8,857 nt of DNA from positions 1 through 8,857 of the forward strand of contig CALXSZ010000069.1 in the NCBI GenBank assembly GCA_944391275.1. The letters run 5' to 3'. This document shows, in pieces, positions 1-6,196 of this stretch. The position numbers and the translations under genes were made by a program. This stretch comes from an uncultured Syntrophomonadaceae bacterium. GTDB lineage: Bacteria > Bacillota > Syntrophomonadia > Syntrophomonadales > Syntrophomonadaceae. A model generated the notes under the pieces. That model was given only the letters and a program-made list of their open reading frames with translations. It was not told the DNA's origin and made no database searches. Position 1 is the first letter of the stretch, and every line of letters begins with the position of its first letter.

Positions 1-886
1 CGTCAATTTCTTTTTCCGTATCCAGATCAATTGCATGCGTGACCTTTCCTTCAAGCGGCGAAGGCAGAAAATCAATGACGCAGTCCAATAATTTTTGTAC
101 GCCGATGTTTTTATAAGAACTTCCGCAGATTACCGGGATAATCTCTCTGGATATGGTCGCCTTACGAATGGCTTGAATAAGCATTTCCTGTTCAATCGGT
201 TCATCCGCAAAGAACAATTCCAAAATTTCTTCATCTGTGGCTGCAATCGCTTCCACCATTTTAGCATGCCATTCCTGCGCTCTGTCCTTTTCTAATTCCG
301 GAATTTCTTTATGTTCCACCTGATCGCCAAACGCCCCGCCAAAGGTAATAAATTCCATTGTTAACAGGTCGATAATTCCTTTAAACAGATCACCCTCAAA
401 TACCGGAATCGTCAGTGCAACCGGATTGGCTCCCAAACGGTGCGTAATTTGATCTAAAACACGTTCAAAATCAGCGCCTAAAGCATCCATTTTGTTCACA
501 TAAGCAATACGCGGTACGCCATATTTATCTGCTTGACGCCACACCGTTTCGGATTGCGGTTCAACGCCGCCTTTTGCACAGAAAATAATAACCGCGCCGT
601 CCAAAATGCGCAAACAACGCTCCACTTCCGCCGTAAAATCTACGTGTCCCGGCGTATCTATAATATTAATGTCGTGTCCGCGCCACACACACTTGGTCGC
701 TGCGGATGCAATCGTAATTCCTCGCTCTCTTTCCTGCTCCATAAAATCCATCACGCTCTCGCCGTCATGCGTTTCACCAATTTTATGGGTAAGGCCGGTA
801 TAATATAGAATTCTTTCGGTCGTTGTGGTTTTCCCCGCGTCAATGTGAGCGATAATTCCAATATTTCTCAAATAATTCAGCAGCAC
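1..886 (-). CDS. fusA: Elongation factor G, N-terminal part (cut by window edge)
   Basis: This is the translational GTPase that drives ribosomal translocation and, with RRF, ribosome recycling in the cytoplasm. About 295 residues are visible; the family usually has about 690, so domains II-V lie outside the window. The G motifs are intact: AHIDAGKTT at residues 13-21, ERGITI at 54-59, DTPGH at 77-81, NKMD at 131-134, and a GSSYKN segment near 268 matching the usual GSAFKN. TTTTERILYYTG and VEPQSETVWRQA identify EF-G rather than a TetM-type ribosome protection protein. The GTG at 886 is preferred because GAGGAGTGA (895-903) lies 8 nt upstream. An in-frame GTG at 898 overlaps that site, and an in-frame ATG at 925 has only a weak site. 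The gene stands alone behind its own promoter with no rpsL, rpsG or tuf beside it, and it has Ala-Leu after NKMD where housekeeping EF-G commonly has Arg. It may be an EF-G paralogue (inference). Confidence 0.93.
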   Translation of the reverse strand, partial: MLLNYLRNIGIIAHIDAGKTTTTERILYYTGLTHKIGETHDGESVMDFMEQERERGITIASAATKCVWRGHDINIIDTPGHVDFTAEVERCLRILDGAVIIFCAKGGVEPQSETVWRQADKYGVPRIAYVNKMDALGADFERVLDQITHRLGANPVALTIPVFEGDLFKGIIDLLTMEFITFGGAFGDQVEHKEIPELEKDRAQEWHAKMVEAIAATDEEILELFFADEPIEQEMLIQAIRKATISREIIPVICGSSYKNIGVQKLLDCVIDFLPSPLEGKVTHAIDLDTEKEID

Positions 887-928
887 TGATTTTTTCACTC
901 CTCTATATTTATAAAAAGACTTCATCTT

Positions 929-969
929 TTCGTGAATTCATTCTTTCGACATGTACAGAACTTCACGAA
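929..969 (-). repeat. Inverted repeat in the fusA leader
   Basis: Two 8-nt arms are perfectly complementary: TTCGTGAA at 929-936 and TTCACGAA at 962-969 on the plus strand, separated by 25 nt. They lie inside the predicted fusA 5' leader, just after the predicted transcript start. A second small hairpin (914-919 with 925-930, AAAAGA against TCTTTT in the RNA) shares two bases with the first, so the two may not form together. This could be a leader structure or a protein-binding site. No known riboswitch was recognised. Confidence 0.35.
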
Positions 970-974
970 GTATT

Positions 975-1003
975 ATTTTAACTTTTCACAATTGGATTGT
1001 CAA
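975..1003 (-). promoter_or_regulatory. Sigma-A-type promoter of fusA
   Basis: On the minus strand, TTGACA (998-1003) is followed after exactly 17 nt by TAAAAT (975-980). The -35 is perfect and the -10 has one mismatch. The predicted transcript start is near 968, which gives a leader of about 80 nt before the GTG at 886. Seen directly in sequence; activity is inferred. Confidence 0.8.
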
Positions 1004-1060
1004 GGAATTCAAAATAGGATTTTTCATTTTTAACATAAATTTTTCTGAAAAAGAAGAGGA

Positions 1061-1089
1061 TTGTCGGAAAGGTAAAATTGTGTTATAAT
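1061..1089 (+). promoter_or_regulatory. Sigma-A-type promoter of the thioesterase gene
   Basis: TTGTCG (1061-1066) and TATAAT (1084-1089) are separated by 17 nt, and a TG at 1081-1082 gives an extended -10. Transcription should start near 1096, giving a leader of about 27 nt. The -35 boxes of this promoter and the divergent fusA promoter are about 58 bp apart, so one bound regulator could affect both. A small palindrome, TTTTTC-T-GAAAAA (1040-1052), lies between them. Confidence 0.8.
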
Positions 1090-1122
1090 AAAAAAGATAT
1101 GGATAAAAGGAGATGAACAGAT

Positions 1123-1602
1123 ATGACCCCCTTCGACGCTAAATCTCCCAGTGAATCTGCCACTACGCTGGCCCAGGTGATGTTTCCTGAACACGCTAAT
1201 GTATTCCAGACGGTTCACGGCGGCGAATTACTGAAAATGATGGATACTGCAGCGGGCGTTTGCGCTTCGCGGCATCAGGGTGGACCGGTGAATACCAAAG
1301 CCTTGGGCGGCATTGTTTTCCACGCTCCCGTACCTATTAATTGCCTGTGTACGTGTAAAGCGCACATCACCTACATTGCGGAGAAAGTCATCGAAGTTTA
1401 CACGGAGCTCTCCGTTGAAAACACTTCCTGGGAAAAACCGGTTTTAGGCGTAACCGGATATTTTTATTATGTAGGCATTGATGTAACTGCACAAAAAGCC
1501 GTCGCCGCCAGACCCCTAAAAGTAACAACGTCTGAGGAGGCCGCCGCTTTTGAAGCCGGAAAGCACCGTCTGGAACAAAATCTCCAACTCGCAAAAGCTT
1601 AA
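1123..1602 (+). CDS. Acyl-CoA thioesterase, hotdog fold (YciA/BFIT-like)
   Basis: This cytoplasmic hydrolase of 159 residues, a usual length for single-hotdog enzymes, is expected to split acyl-CoA thioesters into free acid and CoA. The signature runs from N26 through VHGGELLKMMD: the HGG at 32-34 begins the central helix and D41 occupies the position of the catalytic acid in YciA-type enzymes. RHQGG (50-54) and the FHAPVPIN segment (66-73) match the family's RHAG and F-x-x-PV motifs. The ATG at 1123 follows AAAGGAGATGA (1106-1116) at good spacing. The gene is monocistronic, divergent from fusA and convergent with the PPTase gene, whose stop codon overlaps its own at 1599-1602. The C-terminal tail (about 130-159) is Ala/Glu-rich and probably helical. 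Substrate chain length cannot be read from sequence; YciA-type enzymes are usually broad-range. The family call is firm. Confidence 0.9.
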   Translation: MTPFDAKSPSESATTLAQVMFPEHANVFQTVHGGELLKMMDTAAGVCASRHQGGPVNTKALGGIVFHAPVPINCLCTCKAHITYIAEKVIEVYTELSVENTSWEKPVLGVTGYFYYVGIDVTAQKAVAARPLKVTTSEEAAAFEAGKHRLEQNLQLAKA

Positions 1603-2276
1603 TCGGATAAGCCCCACATCCAACTATCCGGCAACAAATTATACGTAGCGGAAAGTTCGTTCAACGTATCCACACAGACCGCCATCCGATAATTTGGAAT
1701 ATCTTCCCATAATTGAAAACGGCAGGATCGAGGATTTTCCTTATCATGCATCCGAATTGAACTGCCTATCTCTAAAAAACATCCCTTTCTCAGATACGTC
1801 AGCCCCTTCCCCAACATTTTTACATAGCTCTCCTTCAATACCCAATAGCTCAAAATCCGATTCGCCCGATCGGTTTCTGTGCAGGCCGCTAAATCTTGCT
1901 GTTCAGCGGCCGCAAAAAAACGCTGTACGACTTCATCACGAACCGTTCGACATTCTTGAATATCGATTCCCACAGGTTGATCGGAAAGAGCACAAGCAAC
2001 ATAATCGCCGGAATGGGATACATTAAAATGATAAGAATGATCCTTTAAATATTTTTTTCCATAGCTATTTCGTTCATAATGAAGGGGGAATTTTTCTTCT
2101 GGCAAAAGTCCTTTAAAAACCCAATTCAGCAAGAGTTCCGCACCGACCGCACGCGCTCGGGAAGCTCTACTCTTCCAACGCCGACTTTTTCCCCAACATT
2201 CTTCGGATATTCGTTTCTTCCACCCGCCATCGTCTGGGTCCAATAATCCGATGGGCGCTAAAAAAATCTTCAACAT
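1599..2276 (-). CDS. 4'-phosphopantetheinyl transferase, Sfp type
   Basis: This enzyme moves 4'-phosphopantetheine from coenzyme A to a serine of acyl, peptidyl or aryl carrier proteins. At 225 residues it fits the Sfp/Gsp class (about 220-240), not the shorter AcpS class. Visible motifs are FNVSHSGDYVACAL (84-97, substrate/CoA region), VGIDIQ (102-107) with the Mg ligand D105, FFAAAEQ (121-127), and YWVLKESYVKMLGKG (144-158) with catalytic K148 and E149. The second acidic residue of the usual GIDIE motif is Gln107 here. The ATG at 2276 lies 5 nt after the permease stop, and the ribosome site GGAG overlaps the end of the permease gene, so translation is probably coupled. No NRPS, PKS or carrier protein gene is visible. 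It may be the cell's general PPTase or be dedicated to a product linked to the transporter (inference). Confidence 0.9.
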   Translation of the reverse strand: MLKIFLAPIGLLDPDDGGWKKRISEECWGKSRRWKSRASRARAVGAELLLNWVFKGLLPEEKFPLHYERNSYGKKYLKDHSYHFNVSHSGDYVACALSDQPVGIDIQECRTVRDEVVQRFFAAAEQQDLAACTETDRANRILSYWVLKESYVKMLGKGLTYLRKGCFLEIGSSIRMHDKENPRSCRFQLWEDIPNYRMAVCVDTLNELSATYNLLPDSWMWGLSD

Positions 2277-2281
2277 TTTTC

Positions 2282-3604
2282 TTACTCCGCAGATCTTAAG
2301 GCTTTTAGCACCGGCATGTTCATGGCTCTCCGCGCTGGGGAGTAACCGGCCAGTAAACCGATAAACATCGAAAATACAATGGCTCCAAGAGCCAACTGCC
2401 AGGTAATCAGGGAAATCCCCACGTTGCTCTGCCCAATAACATACCCGCTCATAAAACCAGAACCGAAATGGTTTAACAAACGGGAAACGCCATAGCTGAG
2501 CAATACGCCGGCGATTCCTCCAGCCAATCCGATGGCTCCGGATTCAAGCAAAAACATATCGCGAATATCTTTCAAACTCGCGCCTAATACTTTAATTACG
2601 CCAATTTCCCGCGTACGTTCATAAATGCTCATAACCATCGTATTGGTAATGCCAATGCCCGCTACCAAAAGACTAATCGCGCCAATTCCGCCTAAAATCG
2701 CTTGCATCCGTCGGGAAGTTTGCTGCATTTGCTTGACCATCTCAATCATACTATACGTATTAAATCCCATCTCCTGGATAATCGTTTGCACGTCCTCTAC
2801 TTCGTCAATACTGGCCGCTTTGACTTTTACCTGATTATAGGTTTGCGTAGAGGAGGCGCTACCATAATAATCCGAACGGGTGTTGCGCGATTCATTGAGG
2901 AGTTTATCCACCAAACTCAAAGGAGCGTAGGCTTGATAATCGCTCTCCCCATTACTAACGGAAAGGACCCCCACGCCGCGAACATGGTAAACTTTTGCCT
3001 CTCTTTCGGAGGATTGATCGTTTCCATGCCGTCTCTCGCCGTAGGATGTATTGGTAGTCACTTCCATTTGATCGGTCACAACATTCACCGGACTCTCTTC
3101 ATAATAATAAGAACTGGAGCGTGGATTGTAGAACCATTGCGTCAGATAACTGCCAAACAAAATAGCGTCTGTATCTTGTGTTTGCAAAAGTCTTCCTTCT
3201 TCAGTTGTAAAGCCAAAGGCCTCTTGGACGGAGGGGTCAATTCCGACCAATTGCGTATCGCAAACTTTTTTATCAACCACCAAACGCACATAAACCTGCC
3301 GGCTAGCCATGACCGCTTCTACGCCAGGGATTTTTTTCATTTGAGCAACATATTTTTCATTCAATTCGGCTTTTTCCTGGTTTTCGGAAAGATTCTGGTT
3401 GCCTCCCTCATAGACTTCTATAATATTCAAGTCTCCCATTTGCTGCAATTGTTCCTGAAACCCCGCGTCCATCGCTAAACCCAACGAGATCATGACCACG
3501 ATGGACGATGTTCCAATCACCACCCCTAAAACCGTAAGAAAAGTCCGAACCTTCCGTCTCCATAAATTGCCCAGACTAAGCTTCAGCAAATCGAATCTAT
3601 TCAT
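2282..3604 (-). CDS. ABC transporter permease, FtsX/MacB family
   Basis: This 440-residue membrane subunit has the MacB/LolC layout: a short cytoplasmic start ending in RRKVRTFLTVLG, TM1 at about 21-43, a large extracellular domain (about 44-300, MacB_PCD-like), then three more membrane helices at about 302-326, 355-377 and 399-421. YERTREIGVIKVLGA after TM2 is the coupling segment typical of FtsX-type permeases, and the PARRAMNMPVLKALRS tail is also typical. Start choice: the ATG at 3604 lies 10 nt after AGGAGGAG. An in-frame TTG at 3613 sits almost on that site and is unlikely. The ATG overlaps the end of the preceding gene by 8 nt (ATGAATAG). Members form dimers with a LolD/MacB-type ATPase and use ATP to move an extracellular domain rather than carry substrate through the membrane. 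The extracellular domain has a hydrophilic Ser/Tyr-rich segment at about 160-205 and again near 240-260. Substrate unknown. Confidence 0.92.
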   Translation of the reverse strand: MNRFDLLKLSLGNLWRRKVRTFLTVLGVVIGTSSIVVMISLGLAMDAGFQEQLQQMGDLNIIEVYEGGNQNLSENQEKAELNEKYVAQMKKIPGVEAVMASRQVYVRLVVDKKVCDTQLVGIDPSVQEAFGFTTEEGRLLQTQDTDAILFGSYLTQWFYNPRSSSYYYEESPVNVVTDQMEVTTNTSYGERRHGNDQSSEREAKVYHVRGVGVLSVSNGESDYQAYAPLSLVDKLLNESRNTRSDYYGSASSTQTYNQVKVKAASIDEVEDVQTIIQEMGFNTYSMIEMVKQMQQTSRRMQAILGGIGAISLLVAGIGITNTMVMSIYERTREIGVIKVLGASLKDIRDMFLLESGAIGLAGGIAGVLLSYGVSRLLNHFGSGFMSGYVIGQSNVGISLITWQLALGAIVFSMFIGLLAGYSPARRAMNMPVLKALRSAE

Positions 3605-5321
3605 CGATCTCAATCTCCTCCTGCTGTTTGCGGTGATGACGGCGGTACAATACGATCCCAGCCCCCGCTGCGATGATCGCCCCCCCAGCGATCAACCACG
3701 GTTTCATGGGACTTCCCTCTTGCACTTCTTCGATCGGCATTTCCTCAAAGTCCTCCGGCACCATAACATCCGTATTTTCCAGAATGTTCAAAGTGAACAC
3801 TTTTTCCTGCTGATACTGGTTCCCAAGCGCATCCTCAAAGGAAAAACGAATGACACCTTGTTGTTCTCCGGCTTCATGGGGAATAAAAGTCGCATTAAAG
3901 TAATCGGACTTTCCAGCTTCCAGATTTCCGACATAGAGTTCTCCATTGCGTATTTCAAAATTCCCTTCGGTGGTAATCATAAGATTGCGCATGTCGGCCC
4001 GTCCCATGTTATAGTAATCCAACGAAATATCGACGGGCATATCCACATAGCACTCGGTAGGCAGCTGCAATTCCGATAAGGTAAAACGGATTTCCTGAAC
4101 AACGGGGACTCCGATGACTTCATTTGCCGTAAAGGCATTCCCATCCTCGTCCTGATATTCCATTTCAACATTGACATTATAAGTTTTCGTATCCGCGTCA
4201 ACAACAGGCTGCAGTACAATAGATTGTTCGAGCGAGCTGGCTTTTTCAATTTTCGGAATAACGAAGGTATTGCTGGAACCCACTGGCGACATGACGTTCT
4301 CGTCCGAACTTACGCTGACTTTGATATTCTGAATGTCCTGCTCCTCACTGGTATTGGTAAAAATCATACGCAAAGGAAATGAATCGCCGGCTCTAATATA
4401 AGAACTGCTGAAGTCATAATTGCTGATAATCAACCGGGGAGTAGAATGATCTTCCGAATTAGATTCTTTGCCGTTAACTAAAAGATACACCTTAGCGCTA
4501 TCCGTGATTTCATTATTCATGGCGTCCTTATACTTGATATTCAAGTCCAACGGATATGTACCGGTAAGCATATCTTTGTGCAGACTGATTTGGTAAGGAA
4601 CAAAAAAGACTTCGTTTCCTTCAATTTGATCACTTTTCCAGGTATCTAAATTTTGATTCAGGTTAATCCCTTCCTGTGAAAAACCACTTAAAGTAATCTG
4701 AACGTCTTTCGCCGGTTCACTGCCTTCATTTTGCATACATAAATTAATGCCCGCATTCGTTCCCGAATTTAAAGCCGTTCCTTCAATTCCTTGAAATTGA
4801 ACGCCCGTAAAATTCAGCTTGGGCGCATAATCTTCGTTAATAATTCGTACCAAGATCGTCGCAGACTCCTGGCCCAAATTTCCCATACCGTCCCGGTATT
4901 CTACATTAACTGTTAATTCGTACAATTGGGACTTCGCAGACGAGGAAACTTGCACCGGCCCAAAGTCCGCCCAAATGGTTTGTTTGGCATGAATATTGGT
5001 CAGTGGCCGGACGGTTTTTAGTCCATCCAACACAAAAGGAAACTCATTCGGATTGGAAACCGACAACGATGCATAACATTGGGAAGCCGTTCCATCTCCT
5101 TCATTAAAAATTGGAATAATCAAATTTTGGGTCTCTCCGGCGCGAAATTCTTGAACAGAACTATTCCATGCAACAAATAAATGCGGCGTTCCCGGATCCA
5201 CTTCTTCGTCTTCTTCCGCAGCCGCCACGATCCGACTACCATTCCCTGGTATATTCACGATCGGAATCGTAAACCCAAAAATGAATAAGAACATCCATAC
5301 CATCCACCCTGCTTTTTTCAC
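3597..5321 (-). CDS. Exported membrane-anchored protein with four Ig-like (CARDB/COG1361-like) repeats
   Basis: The 574-residue product starts with Lys-Lys and a long hydrophobic stretch, with a probable signal peptidase site after VAAA at about residue 35. Four related units of about 105-120 residues follow (about 45-164, 165-284, 292-406, 410-514). Each pairs a segment of the form 'G-x-x-x-x-L-x-x-x-x-x-N-x-G' (for example RAGETQNLIIPIFNEGDG) with a later 'Y-x-L-x-V-x-Y-x-D-x-x-G-N' segment (VEYRDGMGN, IKYKDAMNN, MEYQDEDGN, FSFEDALGN). A C-terminal helix (about 541-560) and a basic tail with RRHHRKQ anchor it, so most of the protein faces outside. Start choice: the GTG at 5321 lies 9 nt after GGGAGG and 1 nt after the ATPase stop. 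Upstream in-frame starts would overlap the ATPase gene by about 100 nt and bury the signal peptide. It lies between the two ABC subunits and is probably their extracellular partner or adaptor (inference). Exact function unknown. Confidence 0.85.
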   Translation of the reverse strand: MKKAGWMVWMFLFIFGFTIPIVNIPGNGSRIVAAAEEDEEVDPGTPHLFVAWNSSVQEFRAGETQNLIIPIFNEGDGTASQCYASLSVSNPNEFPFVLDGLKTVRPLTNIHAKQTIWADFGPVQVSSSAKSQLYELTVNVEYRDGMGNLGQESATILVRIINEDYAPKLNFTGVQFQGIEGTALNSGTNAGINLCMQNEGSEPAKDVQITLSGFSQEGINLNQNLDTWKSDQIEGNEVFFVPYQISLHKDMLTGTYPLDLNIKYKDAMNNEITDSAKVYLLVNGKESNSEDHSTPRLIISNYDFSSSYIRAGDSFPLRMIFTNTSEEQDIQNIKVSVSSDENVMSPVGSSNTFVIPKIEKASSLEQSIVLQPVVDADTKTYNVNVEMEYQDEDGNAFTANEVIGVPVVQEIRFTLSELQLPTECYVDMPVDISLDYYNMGRADMRNLMITTEGNFEIRNGELYVGNLEAGKSDYFNATFIPHEAGEQQGVIRFSFEDALGNQYQQEKVFTLNILENTDVMVPEDFEEMPIEEVQEGSPMKPWLIAGGAIIAAGAGIVLYRRHHRKQQEEIEIDE

Positions 5322-5322
5322 G

Positions 5323-6027
5323 TCAAATTTCCTCCCTCTCTTTTTTCCGTTCATCTTTTTCAATTTTCCCATCCCGGATATGAATAATGCGGTCAGCAAA
5401 ATCCGCGATTTCAATATCATGCGTAACAATCACCAATGTCTGATGATACTGATGCGCTAAATCGGTCATCTGCTGGATGACTTCGAAAGTTGTGGCCGTG
5501 TCCAAGTTTCCCGTAGGTTCATCGGCTAAAATTAAGCGCGGTTTTGAAACGAAAGCCCGTGCAATTCCCACGCGTTGCTGCTGTCCACCGCTCATTTCCG
5601 TGGGTTTATGGTAAATGTATTTCTTCAACCCCACATCTGCTAAGATTTTTTTCCCGGCTTCCTCCCGTTTTTTTCGAGAAATTCCACGGAAAGTCAACGG
5701 CAAACACACATTTTCTAACGCCGTCAGATTCGGCAGTAAATAGTACGCTTGAAAGATAAATCCCATGTATTTTTGCCGAAAGAGCGCTAATTGGGCTTCC
5801 GTCATTTTTTCGATGTGCCGCCCGCCAATTTTGATTTCCCCTCGAGTGGGTTTTTCCAGTCCGGCAATCATGTTCAGCAAAGTAGATTTTCCTGAACCCG
5901 ACGTCCCCAAAATACAACAAATTTCTCCCTGATCTATGTTTAAATCGACGTGATCTAACGCTATGACTTTCTCCTGTCCAATTCGATAAACCCTGCGCAG
6001 ATTTTTTATTTCAATCATCGCCGTCAT
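5323..6027 (-). CDS. ABC transporter ATP-binding protein, LolD/MacB type
   Basis: This cytoplasmic ATPase, 234 residues from the chosen start, powers the permease encoded two genes downstream. All nucleotide-binding motifs are present: Walker A GTSGSGKST (41-49), Q-loop Q93, the FQAYYLLPNLTALENV segment typical of the LolD/MacB/FtsE group, signature SGGQQQRVGIARA (146-158), Walker B LILADEPTGNLD (165-176) with E170, and switch His203 in VTHD. The family normally begins at M-I-E-I-K-N-L, so the ATG at 6027 (or 6018) is preferred. A purine-rich AAGGGAGAG (6041-6049) lies 13 nt upstream, rather far. The frame stays open to a GTG at 6117, which would add 30 residues with no clear ribosome site. 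The gene leads the operon; the next gene begins 1 nt after its stop, and its Glu/Lys-rich C-terminus encodes that gene's ribosome site. Family call firm, start uncertain. Confidence 0.92.
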   Translation of the reverse strand: MTAMIEIKNLRRVYRIGQEKVIALDHVDLNIDQGEICCILGTSGSGKSTLLNMIAGLEKPTRGEIKIGGRHIEKMTEAQLALFRQKYMGFIFQAYYLLPNLTALENVCLPLTFRGISRKKREEAGKKILADVGLKKYIYHKPTEMSGGQQQRVGIARAFVSKPRLILADEPTGNLDTATTFEVIQQMTDLAHQYHQTLVIVTHDIEIADFADRIIHIRDGKIEKDERKKEREEI

Positions 6028-6099
6028 TCTTCGCTTGATTCTCTCCCTTCTTAAATATATATCGGGGAACATTTCGACCATTTTTTTTATCTGGTCAAT

Positions 6100-6132
6100 A
6101 GTATATACTTTCTTCACCGGAAAAGCTTACAA
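6100..6132 (-). promoter_or_regulatory. Candidate promoter of the ABC/PPTase operon
   Basis: On the minus strand, TATACT (6100-6105) or the overlapping TATATA (6102-6107) is a good -10. The only -35-like hexamer nearby is TTGTAA (6127-6132), 19 nt from TATATA, so the -35 is poor or the promoter needs an activator. A start near 6093 would place the GTG at 6117 outside the mRNA, which supports the ATG at 6027 as translation start. Weak evidence. Confidence 0.35.
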
Positions 6133-6137
6133 GCTTT
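6122..6137. repeat. Perfect palindromic element before the ABC operon
   Basis: AAAGCTT and AAGCTTT form a 7-bp inverted repeat around a central AC. It covers the candidate -35 region of the ABC operon and lies just after the terminator of the upstream gene. The compact symmetry suits a dimeric regulator's operator, but no known regulator consensus was recognised. Confidence 0.4.
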
Positions 6138-6140
6138 GGG

Positions 6141-6183
6141 AAAAAAACAGACGGTCGCTGGATCAAAACAGCGGACCGTCTGT
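6141..6183 (-). terminator. Rho-independent terminator of the SpaA-domain gene
   Basis: On the minus strand a perfect 10-bp stem (6147-6156 with 6174-6183) is extended by GCTG/CAGC (6157-6160, 6169-6172) past one bulged G, with an 8-nt loop. It is followed by a run of seven T (6141-6147, one of them in the stem). It begins 14 nt after the stop of the SpaA-domain gene and separates that gene from the ABC operon. Confidence 0.9.
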
Positions 6184-6196
6184 TAAAAAAGAATCT

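Noticed and set aside
1..886. TetM-type ribosome protection protein
   Set aside because: The G1 region and the YYTG and VEPQSETVWRQ segments match EF-G; TetM-like proteins differ in these segments.
1604..1630. CGGATA/TATCCG hairpin after the thioesterase stop, considered as a terminator
   Set aside because: It has only six pairs, a 15-nt loop and no T-run on either strand.
2702..3478. 258-codon open frame on the plus strand
   Set aside because: It lies wholly antisense to the well-supported ABC permease, has no recognisable domain and no ribosome site; it is a shadow frame.
3605..3613. TTG start of the permease at 3613
   Set aside because: It is almost on top of the AGGAGGAG site; the ATG at 3604 has workable spacing and the usual N-terminus.
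3492..4079. 195-codon open frame on the plus strand
   Set aside because: It is antisense to the permease start and the repeat protein, both of which have clear family features and ribosome sites.
5322..5429. Upstream start of the repeat protein at 5429
   Set aside because: It would overlap the ATPase gene by about 100 nt and place the signal peptide internally; the GTG at 5321 has a good ribosome site.
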